In this document: one piece after another, positions 1 to 6,106 of the stretch | Numbering within the stretch: the first letter of the stretch is position 1 | How the letters are laid out: the number at the start of each line of letters is the position of its first letter | Assembly: GCA_903928755.1 (NCBI GenBank) | Contig: CAIYSH010000422.1 | Location: forward strand, 1-6,430 | DNA: 6,430 nucleotides | Source: an uncultured Alphaproteobacteria bacterium | GTDB taxonomy: Bacteria; Pseudomonadota; Alphaproteobacteria; Caulobacterales; Caulobacteraceae | Direction: 5' to 3' | Notes under the pieces: generated by a model | The model's input: the letters and a program-made list of their open reading frames with translations, nothing else | Databases searched by the model: none | What the model was told of the DNA's origin: nothing | Made by a program: the position numbers and the translations under genes

Positions 1-3000
1 CGACGTCTTGGCGTGTTCAGCCAGCCGCTTGACCAGGGCCTCGGCTTCAATGCGATTGTCGCGCTTGCCGCCGCGGTCGTAGAGGCCCTGGATCCGGTTG
101 AACTTCAGACCGTAGTTGGCGTCGCCCTGTAGGGGGGATGGCGGCAGAATGAGCCCGTCGCCATAGAATTCCCGATTTGAAACCTGGATCAGGGACGGAT
201 CCCGCGACCGATAGTGCCATTCGAGCATTCGCGTCGGCACGCCGCGCGCTTCGCAGAGCGTGAGTATGCTTTCCATCTCGCCGACCTTCGCGACGCCCTC
301 AAGCAAGTCTGATGCGTCATCCTCATCATCCCGGGTCTCTCCGTCTGAAATGCGGTCAAAGAATGAGGATGGCGGCAGCTGCTTCTGGTCGCCCACGACC
401 ACGATCTGCTTTGCTCTGGAGATAGCACCAAGAGCGTCTTCCGGCCGCACCTGGCTGGCTTCATCGATCAAAAGCAGGTCGAATTCGATGGAAGCTGGCG
501 GCAGGAACTGCGCCACCGAAATCGGGCTCATCATCAAGACAGGCTTGATTCTCTGGACGGCCTCGCCTGCTTGTAAAATGAGTTTTCTGATCGGGGCATG
601 AGACTTTTTCTTGCCGATTTCACCACGAATAAACCCCATGGCTCCCTGCGCGCCTTGCGGGACCTGATTCAGATGATGGGCCCTGATGTCCCTCACACAA
701 TCCTGTCGGCGCTCGACCTCCAATTGCTGGAAAACACGAACCATGTCGTGTCGATCAATATTTCGGAGGTCTGCCAGCTTGGGATTCATCCCAATCGCGA
801 CCTTCCAGATCGCTTCCGCCCGTGCGTAGAGAAATTCAGTCCTTGCTGTGTCCCCGGACGATTGTCCTGACTCAAGTCCGGGCAGGAGCTCCATTGCCCT
901 GGTCGCCTTCAGGCTGGTGCGGAGACGTTGCAGGTTAACCCACTCGTCATACCGGTGGATGTCTTGCGAGACCCTCGTCGCCCACTGATTGATCACGTCC
1001 AGGTCGGCCAAGGCGAAGTCCTCGCACTTGAGTGCGCTGGTCGGGTCCAGGGTCAGGTCGCGGATGAGGTCAGTAAGACACATCCTCGCGGTCGCAGCCG
1101 CCGCAGTAAGGGCATGTTCGAGCTCGCCTCTGATTTCGGGATTTCGCGCAAATGCAATTATGGGCGCTGCCGCGACCCTGAATTCGGCTGAACTGGCGTC
1201 CTCCGCCCAAGCCAGAGCTTCCAGATGAGACTGGAATGAAGTCTTCTCCCCGCGCCACTCATCACCGAGTATTTTGCTGCACCACCCCTCGTCTTCCCGC
1301 CAGGCAGAGCGCAGACGTGCAGTTTCGATCAGACGATCCACAAGCGCCGTTCGAGCAGCAGCCGACTTCGGCAGTGGCTGCCGCAACAGTTCTCCGAGTT
1401 CGCGGGTCGCGCGTCGATATGCCATGCCCCATCGGGCGAAGAAGGATGTCTTTCCCGCAGCAAGCGCCGGGCGGAGGGTTTTTGCATCAAGCTCCCAAGC
1501 CAGATCAACGAATGTTGTATCGGCTTCCCTTCGGGCGATTTGCCACTGAAGGCCTGCCTCGAGGTTTTCTCGCAGCCGCACCTTGTCCGGCACTTCAAGC
1601 AATGCCGTTAGTGTCTCGTCACCATAATCCGGAGCGTTGCGAATTCGGGATAACAGGCAAGCTTGCGCCTCGGCGGCGGCCAGTGTGGCTTGGGGTGCTG
1701 TCCCCAGTGCGGCGGATGCGGTGAGATTTGCGTCGTAAAGCGACGCGATGATCCCATTCACCGCCTCCAGCTTGAGGGCAAGGCGTCCCATGTCTGTCGG
1801 CTGCAAGTCGAGGCGATCAATGCCAAGAAAGGGATGGTCGTGCAGGCGGCCAGCCCCGTCTATTGCATCGCCAAAGGCCAGAATTTGCGCGCAAATTCGT
1901 CTTGCCTCGTCTGTCGCGATGTCAGCAAGACCTTCGACCGCAATGGAAGGTGTTGGCGCTGAAAGGCCGATGAATTTGGCCTGTTGAGCCAGGGCGTCAA
2001 ATGCGCTCTCGCCGCTGCGCCCCACTTTCTGATGAAGGGCATCCGTAATGTCATTGAGCCTGTCCCGGTATGCTCTCAGTGCGTTCGGTTGCTCCGGCAT
2101 TTCCGGGATTGTCTGCGCGGCGTTCAGCGTTCGGGCCAGCTCTGCAAGCACCGCCTTTTTATTGGCGCTCCTGGAGTGAAGTTCGAGGCAGAGGTCAGAG
2201 AGGCCGACATCGACAAGGCGCTTGTGCACGACCGAAAGGGCGGCCATTTTTTCGGCCACGAACAGGACACGCTTTCCATCAAGCGCTGCCGAGGCGATGA
2301 TGTTGGTGATGGTTTGGGATTTGCCTGTCCCTGGGGGGCCTTGAACAACCAGATTGCGGCCCGCGCGAACCTCTTCAATGACTTTTGCTTGCGAAGCATC
2401 TGCATCAACAACATGGAACATGTCTTCTGGCGATAACCGCTCGTCCAGGGCAACTGCAGATCCGAACAGGTTGTCTTCCGCCTCGAACCGCTCAAAGAGC
2501 AGACCCATTGTCAGGGCGTGACGCTCCAGGGCGTTATCTGGCCAATTTCTGGGGTCGAGATCGCGAAACATCAAAAGTTTGGCGAATGAGAAAAAGCCTA
2601 GCTGCATGCCGTCCTGATCTATTGACCAGCGCGGCTTGCTTGAAATGGCGGCCTCGACTTCGGTGAAATAAACTTCCGGAGTCCAGAATTCGTCCATTTC
2701 GATGTCAGGGAGGTCAATTCCAAAATCGCCCTTCAATCGTTCCTGCAATGGAAGATTCGCAGCGATTTCATCATCCCGGATTTTGAGTTCAAACATCGAT
2801 GTCCGTTGGTTGCGAACCAATTCGACGGGAAGAAGTATCAATGGCGCTTCGCGCTCTACGTGACTGCTGTCGTCTTCAAACCAGGATAAAAACCCCAAGG
2901 CCAGAACAAGTATGTTGATGCCTTGCTCTTCCTCAGAGGTTTTTGCGTCGCCATGAATTTTCAAGAGACGCTTTTGAAGCGCATCGAGACCAAGGCTGGT

Positions 3001-3324
3001 CTCAAGACTATTTCCATGAATTGGTGATGAAATGTCCGCCGCATCTGTTTTGTTTGATAGGCTCGGATTCTCATGATCATATTCGTTTTCAATTCCCGAA
3101 TGCATGAAGCGCATTGTCTTGCCAAGAGAATATATCAATTCATAAATCCGACCTGATTTTCCATTGATTATTTCAAGGGAATTCGACCTTTTATTCTGTC
3201 TATTGACATGGATGAGACGATTTCGGGTTCCCGTTTCGACGAGTCTTCGCCGCGTTTCTTCAAAAAGCTTCCTCACGGCATCGGTTTGCTGATCCTGATC
3301 CGAGCGATTTTCATGATGCGCCAT
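1..3324 (-). CDS. Giant superfamily 1 helicase with N-terminal DUF4011 domain (C-terminus outside window)
   Basis: Predicted ATP-dependent nucleic-acid helicase/translocase of the DUF4011/COG1112 type, probably cytoplasmic. I followed the frame codon by codon: 1108 residues without a stop, entering the window already open. Seen in order: the DUF4011 signature RNRL (34-37) and APLILLPVEL (160-169); Q motif around Q312; Walker A GPPGTGKS (329-336); motif Ia VLFVAEK (353-359); an Ala/Leu/Glu/Arg-rich, probably helical insertion (about 370-940); Walker B DEAS (954-957); motif III GDQKQLPP (978-985); HYRSR (1037-1041), opening the second lobe. Motifs V and VI are not reached. Family members are commonly 1500-2000 residues and often end in a Vsr-like nuclease domain and DUF3320, so several hundred residues are probably missing. 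The ATG is fixed by an in-frame TGA at 3352-3354 with no other Met, GTG or TTG between. All visible catalytic motifs look intact. The 5' part is AT-rich compared with the right half, suggesting transfer. Such helicases recur in defence islands, but no specific system can be named. Family assignment is confident; the biological role is not. Confidence 0.5.
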   Translation of the reverse strand, partial: MAHHENRSDQDQQTDAVRKLFEETRRRLVETGTRNRLIHVNRQNKRSNSLEIINGKSGRIYELIYSLGKTMRFMHSGIENEYDHENPSLSNKTDAADISSPIHGNSLETSLGLDALQKRLLKIHGDAKTSEEEQGINILVLALGFLSWFEDDSSHVEREAPLILLPVELVRNQRTSMFELKIRDDEIAANLPLQERLKGDFGIDLPDIEMDEFWTPEVYFTEVEAAISSKPRWSIDQDGMQLGFFSFAKLLMFRDLDPRNWPDNALERHALTMGLLFERFEAEDNLFGSAVALDERLSPEDMFHVVDADASQAKVIEEVRAGRNLVVQGPPGTGKSQTITNIIASAALDGKRVLFVAEKMAALSVVHKRLVDVGLSDLCLELHSRSANKKAVLAELARTLNAAQTIPEMPEQPNALRAYRDRLNDITDALHQKVGRSGESAFDALAQQAKFIGLSAPTPSIAVEGLADIATDEARRICAQILAFGDAIDGAGRLHDHPFLGIDRLDLQPTDMGRLALKLEAVNGIIASLYDANLTASAALGTAPQATLAAAEAQACLLSRIRNAPDYGDETLTALLEVPDKVRLRENLEAGLQWQIARREADTTFVDLAWELDAKTLRPALAAGKTSFFARWGMAYRRATRELGELLRQPLPKSAAARTALVDRLIETARLRSAWREDEGWCSKILGDEWRGEKTSFQSHLEALAWAEDASSAEFRVAAAPIIAFARNPEIRGELEHALTAAAATARMCLTDLIRDLTLDPTSALKCEDFALADLDVINQWATRVSQDIHRYDEWVNLQRLRTSLKATRAMELLPGLESGQSSGDTARTEFLYARAEAIWKVAIGMNPKLADLRNIDRHDMVRVFQQLEVERRQDCVRDIRAHHLNQVPQGAQGAMGFIRGEIGKKKSHAPIRKLILQAGEAVQRIKPVLMMSPISVAQFLPPASIEFDLLLIDEASQVRPEDALGAISRAKQIVVVGDQKQLPPSSFFDRISDGETRDDEDDASDLLEGVAKVGEMESILTLCEARGVPTRMLEWHYRSRDPSLIQVSNREFYGDGLILPPSPLQGDANYGLKFNRIQGLYDRGGKRDNRIEAEALVKRLAEHAKTS

Positions 3325-3328
3325 GTCA

Positions 3329-3334
3329 ATTATA
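3329..3334 (-). promoter_or_regulatory. Candidate -10 element of a leaderless helicase promoter
   Basis: On the minus strand this is a perfect TATAAT. Its last base lies only four bases before the helicase ATG, so transcription starting about seven bases downstream would begin at or within the start codon, giving a leaderless mRNA. In agreement, the last 20 bases before the ATG contain no GGAG/AGGA-like ribosome binding site. No good TTGACA-like -35 sits at 16-18 bp (CCGTGA at 17 bp), which weakens the call. Leaderless transcripts are common in Caulobacter and other alphaproteobacteria. The hexamer is seen; promoter activity is inferred. Confidence 0.5.
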
Positions 3335-3374
3335 CTTCGTAAGAATGTTATTCACGGTTTCGGGACGCCAAAGC

Positions 3375-3384
3375 TGATCGATCA
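3375..3384. repeat. 10-bp perfect palindrome, possible operator
   Basis: TGATCGATCA reads identically on both strands and lies about 50 bp upstream of the helicase start in the divergent intergenic region. It contains two overlapping GATC sites. A 10-bp palindrome can occur by chance, so a regulator-binding role is only a suggestion from its position. Confidence 0.5.
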
Positions 3385-3402
3385 ATCCATCTAAGGCGCG
3401 TA

Positions 3403-3414
3403 AGTCATTTGACT
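3403..3414. repeat. Short inverted repeat, possible operator
   Basis: AGTCA-TT-TGACT is a 5+2+5 inverted repeat 79 bp upstream of the helicase ATG and 165 bp upstream of the GFA gene. It resembles a dimeric regulator half-site pair in spacing, but no known operator is recognised. Together with the palindrome at 3375-3384 it is the only structure seen in the 254-bp gap (3325-3578), which holds no credible gene. Confidence 0.5.
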
Positions 3415-3566
3415 CAACCCAGAATGGTTATCGCATTTAGACTTAGGCCTGTTACAGTTGTTTGGCCTTGCTGGCGGACGGGGGTTGGACTCTAGCGAAG
3501 CTGCAAGGTTCCACGCCCCGTAAAAACTGAATGATTACAGATATTTGAAGAGTTATTGGGTTTGGC

Positions 3567-3572
3567 AGGAAG
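3567..3572 (+). promoter_or_regulatory. Ribosome binding site of the GFA gene
   Basis: AGGAAG is placed six bases before the ATG at 3579, a normal Shine-Dalgarno position. It supports this start for the GFA-family protein, and by contrast the helicase on the other side of the gap has none. Confidence 0.5.
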
Positions 3573-3578
3573 TGACCT

Positions 3579-3989
3579 ATGACAACTCCCAAAACCGGCA
3601 GCTGCCTCTGTGGCGCAAGGGCCTATGAGGTCGATGGCGAGATCGATGCCGTCTGGATCTGCCACTGCTCCCTGTGTCGCAAGGCCAGCGGCGGGAATGG
3701 CAACGCCATTCTCATCGTGCCCCGCAGCCAGTTCCGCTGGGTAAGGGGCGAGGATCACGGGGTCACCTACGCCCTGCGTGAGACCTACACGATTACCCGC
3801 TGCCAGACCTGCGGCACGCCCCTGCCGGCGGAGGCCGACGAGGCGAACATCTATGTCACCGCCGGGACCCTGGATGTCCCCCTGGGCAAGGGGATCCGCA
3901 CCCACCTGTTCTGTGCTTCCCGGGCCGACTGGGACCGGGACGAGGACGATGTCCGCTATTTCGAGGCGCGTTCGACTGGCGCTGGGTGA
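3579..3989 (+). CDS. GFA/CENP-V family zinc-binding protein
   Basis: Small cytoplasmic protein of the glutathione-dependent formaldehyde-activating enzyme (Gfa/CENP-V) fold, which is built around structural and catalytic zinc ions. Its 136 residues match the family's usual 120-150. The zinc ligands are all visible: CLCG (C9, C11), CHCSLC (C28, C30, C33) and CQTCG (C75, C78). The family's C-terminal pattern is also there: Y92 and the TAGTLD turn, then HLFCASRADW before a Tyr-Phe-Glu near the end. The founding member, Gfa of Paracoccus, was reported to speed formation of S-hydroxymethylglutathione, but most paralogues have no proven substrate, so formaldehyde detoxification should not be assumed. 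The start has a well-placed AGGAAG. It is divergent from the helicase and is followed at once, in the same reading frame after its TGA, by a truncated molybdoenzyme gene with which it has no obvious functional link. GC-rich like the right half, so it may belong to the resident chromosome. The family call is very secure. Confidence 0.5.
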   Translation: MTTPKTGSCLCGARAYEVDGEIDAVWICHCSLCRKASGGNGNAILIVPRSQFRWVRGEDHGVTYALRETYTITRCQTCGTPLPAEADEANIYVTAGTLDVPLGKGIRTHLFCASRADWDRDEDDVRYFEARSTGAG

Positions 3990-4739
3990 GGGAGCTGTTT
4001 CCCCAAAACAGGGAACGCGCTGTCTTGCCAGGGGTCGGTCAGGCCCTACGCCATCCCCAACCGGCGGATCGAGTTCGTGCCAAATCCGGCGGATATCCCG
4101 CTGGGCTACTGGCGGTCGGTGGGCGAGTCCTACAACACCTTCGCCGTGGAAAGCGCCATGGACGAGCTGGCCCTGGCGGCGGGCGTCGATCCCCTGGTCT
4201 GGCGCAAGGGCCTGCTGGCTGGCGACACCCGCGCGCTGGGGGTTCTGGAGGCGGTGGACAAGCTCAGCGGCTGGTCAACCACCAAACCCGCGACGGGCAA
4301 TGCCCGGGGCCTCGCCTTCCTGAAGGGCTTTGGCAGCTATATCGCCCTGGTGGCCGAGGTCTCCCAGAGTGGGGGGGTCATGAAGGTCAACAGGATGTCC
4401 TGCGCCATCGACTGCGGGATTGCCGTCAACCCTGACCAGATCGAGGCCCAGATCCAGGGGGGCATAGTCCACGGTCTGTCCGCCACCCTGTGGGGACAGG
4501 TGACCTTCAAGGCCGGCGTGCCCAGCGTCAGCAATTTCAGCAATTACCGGGTGCTGCGCCTGCGGGAAATGCCGGCCATCGGGGTCAGCATTGTGCCCAG
4601 CACCGAAGCCCCTGGCGGGGTCGGCGAGACCGGCGTGCCCTGTGTTGCACCCGCCCTGGCCAATGCCTATGCCAAGCTGACCGGGCAGAGACTGCGGACC
4701 TTGCCCTTCTATCCCGGCGCGACCATGGGGGACGGTTAG
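3990..4739 (+). pseudogene. 3' remnant of a molybdopterin-binding dehydrogenase large subunit (IorB-like), 5' part missing
   Basis: The open frame encodes the C-terminal third of a xanthine-dehydrogenase-family molybdenum-cofactor subunit, closest in style to isoquinoline 1-oxidoreductase beta subunits (about 700-770 residues). Recognisable sequence starts near 4041 with RPYAIPNRRIE and continues through IPLGYWRSVGES, DELALAAGVDP, CAIDCGIAVNP, IQGGIVHG and PGGVGETG; the Glu encoded at 4626-4628 matches the family's catalytic glutamate. The first two thirds, including the GGGFGRR-type cofactor loop, are absent. A GTG at 4077 could start a 220-residue protein, but it lies inside conserved sequence and lacks a ribosome binding site, so I do not treat it as a real start. 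The remaining frame is undamaged over about 230 codons and strongly GC-rich (45 of 60 bases at 4201-4260), so the truncation looks recent. The full-length enzyme would act with an iron-sulfur small subunit, usually periplasmic. The fragment alone cannot bind cofactor normally. Confidence 0.5.
3995..4011 (+). repeat. Small stem-loop just after the GFA stop
   Basis: CTGTTT and AAACAG form a six-base-pair inverted repeat around a five-base loop, six bases after the GFA stop codon. It has no U-tract behind it and is AT-rich, so it is a poor intrinsic terminator. It marks the seam between the intact GFA gene and the molybdoenzyme remnant, and may be chance. Confidence 0.5.
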
Positions 4740-6010
4740 TTGACGACCTCGCCCCCCTTGATCACCGCCTTCACGTGCTCGAGCACGGTGATGTCCTTCA
4801 GCGGATCACCGTCCACCGCCACCATGTCCGCATAGTGGCCCGGCGACAGGGCACCGACATCCTTTGACCAGCCCAGCAGTGCTGCCGCATTGACCGTAGC
4901 GGCCTGGATGGCCTGCATGGGGGTCATGCCGAAGCGGACCATGTATTTGAACTGCCGGGCATTATCGCCGTGAGGATAGACCCCTGCGTCGGTGCCGAAG
5001 GTCATCTTCACCCCGGCCTTGACCGCCTTGCGGAAGCCTTCCCGCTGGAGGTCAGTGGTCTCCCGGTTCTTCCGCAGATAGTCGGTGGGCCAGCCGTCCC
5101 GGGTTCCGACGTCTTCGATGAAGTCGCCATTATAGACATCCATGTCGAGCCAGACCCCCCTGGCCTTCGCCAGGGATATACCTTCATCGTCGATCAGGGA
5201 GGCATGCTCTATGGCCTTCACCCCAGCCCGGATGGCGGATTTGATGCCTTCAGCCCCATGGGCATGGGCTGTGACCCAACCGCCGTGTGCGGCGGCGCCC
5301 TTTACCGCAGCGGTCATTTCCGCCTCGGTCAGCTCTTGTTGTCCAACCTCGGTGCCCAGGGCCAGGACAGCGCCCGTAGCGATCAGCTTGATGCTGTCGA
5401 CGCCGTTCTGGAACAGATAGTCCACCTTGCGGGTCACCTCCTCGGGGCTCGTGACCACGCCGACCCGCATGTCGGCGGGCAGGGTCACGTCTGGCGACAG
5501 GCCGGTCACCTCACCGCCGCCACCGGGGATGGTGATATAGGCGCCCACCGCATTGATCCGGGGTCCGGGAACATCGCCGCGATTGATGGCATTGCGCAGG
5601 GCGACGTCTGCAAAGGCCCGGAAATTTCCCACATTGTGTACGGAGGTGAAGCCCGCCCTCAGGGTGTTTCGGGCGTTACGGGCTCCCAGATAAGCGATGT
5701 CGGCGTTGGAGTGGAGCAGGGGCTCGGCCACATTGCTGGACTGGTCGGTGTCGGCGAGGTGGACGTGCGCGTCAATGAGCCCGGGCAGGACTTCGTAGCC
5801 TGACCAGTCGACCACAGGTCCGTCTCCGGGCGCGCGGGTCCAGGGGGCGATCGCGGCCACCCGACCGTCCACCACCTTGATCAGCTGGTTGACCAGGACT
5901 TTTTCCGTTTCCGGGTCCAGCAGTCGGCCCACATGGACATATCGCGGGCCCGCGAGGGCCGGAGTCGTGACCAGCAGGGCAAGGGTCAGGAGGGTAGAGG
6001 ACTTCAGCAT
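4736..6010 (-). CDS. Exported metal-dependent amidohydrolase (COG1228, Xaa-Pro dipeptidase/imidazolonepropionase-like)
   Basis: Amidohydrolase-superfamily enzyme with a TIM-barrel metal centre, predicted to hydrolyse an amide or peptide bond. Complete at 424 residues. Residues 1-20 form a signal peptide (Lys3, hydrophobic core, cleavage after ALA-20), pointing to the periplasm. Visible metal and catalytic residues: HVH (H82, H84), Lys208 in IKLIATG (probable carboxylated bridging lysine), H249 and H251 in TAHAHG, H269 in IEHAS and Asp341 in FGTDAG; the C-terminal GxxADMVAVDGDPL strand is typical. Relatives studied in Caulobacter and from environmental DNA are prolidases or L-Xaa-L-Arg/Lys dipeptidases, so a dipeptidase role is the best guess; the exact substrate cannot be read from the sequence. 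The start is supported by AAGGAG seven bases upstream. It is divergent from another exported hydrolase across 96 bp. Its TAA overlaps the stop of the convergent pseudogene. Intact and probably functional. Confidence 0.5.
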   Translation of the reverse strand: MLKSSTLLTLALLVTTPALAGPRYVHVGRLLDPETEKVLVNQLIKVVDGRVAAIAPWTRAPGDGPVVDWSGYEVLPGLIDAHVHLADTDQSSNVAEPLLHSNADIAYLGARNARNTLRAGFTSVHNVGNFRAFADVALRNAINRGDVPGPRINAVGAYITIPGGGGEVTGLSPDVTLPADMRVGVVTSPEEVTRKVDYLFQNGVDSIKLIATGAVLALGTEVGQQELTEAEMTAAVKGAAAHGGWVTAHAHGAEGIKSAIRAGVKAIEHASLIDDEGISLAKARGVWLDMDVYNGDFIEDVGTRDGWPTDYLRKNRETTDLQREGFRKAVKAGVKMTFGTDAGVYPHGDNARQFKYMVRFGMTPMQAIQAATVNAAALLGWSKDVGALSPGHYADMVAVDGDPLKDITVLEHVKAVIKGGEVVN

Positions 6011-6017
6011 GACGACT

Positions 6018-6023
6018 CTCCTT
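6018..6023 (-). promoter_or_regulatory. Ribosome binding site of the amidohydrolase gene
   Basis: AAGGAG on the minus strand, seven bases before the ATG, is a near-ideal Shine-Dalgarno sequence. It settles the start that gives the clean signal peptide. Confidence 0.5.
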
Positions 6024-6050
6024 CGGAATGTAGACCGTCATCCCAGCATG

Positions 6051-6061
6051 ACACCGGGTGT
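6051..6061. repeat. Short inverted repeat in the divergent intergenic region
   Basis: ACACC-G-GGTGT is a 5+1+5 inverted repeat roughly midway between the two divergent starts in the 96-bp gap 6011-6106. Its position would suit a shared operator for both exported hydrolases, but it is short and no known binding motif is recognised. I saw no convincing -35/-10 pair on the minus strand here. On the plus strand TAGAGT at 6095-6100 is a weak -10 candidate. Confidence 0.5.
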
Positions 6062-6106
6062 GCAAGGCCCATGGCCGGCAGCTCTGCCATTGGCTAGAGT
6101 GGCACG

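Noticed and set aside
1236..1724. 162-residue and other plus-strand open frames within the helicase region
   Set aside because: They are antisense to a continuous helicase frame with conserved motifs in order, and show no domain signature of their own.
3505..3522. GGTTCCACGCC resembling a tRNA T-arm, as a possible tRNA remnant or attachment site
   Set aside because: There is no matching acceptor, D-arm or anticodon arm around it and no repeated copy seen in the window.
4371..4377. Run of seven G as a possible slippage site or sequencing error
   Set aside because: The reading frame and conserved residues are continuous on both sides of the run, so no frameshift is indicated.
3778..4435. Plus-strand frames of 181 and 149 residues overlapping the GFA gene and molybdoenzyme remnant
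   Set aside because: They are out of frame with both recognised proteins, are rich in Arg, Pro, Gly and Trp as expected of shifted GC-rich frames, and resemble nothing known.
4727..4757. GGGGG...CCCCCC pair around the convergent stops as a bidirectional terminator
   Set aside because: Only five base pairs around a loop of about 20 bases with no U-tract on either strand; too weak to call.
4970..5803. 277-residue open frame on the plus strand
   Set aside because: It lies wholly antisense to the amidohydrolase, whose signal peptide, metal ligands and ribosome binding site are clear. Its composition is that of a GC-driven shadow frame with no recognisable motif.
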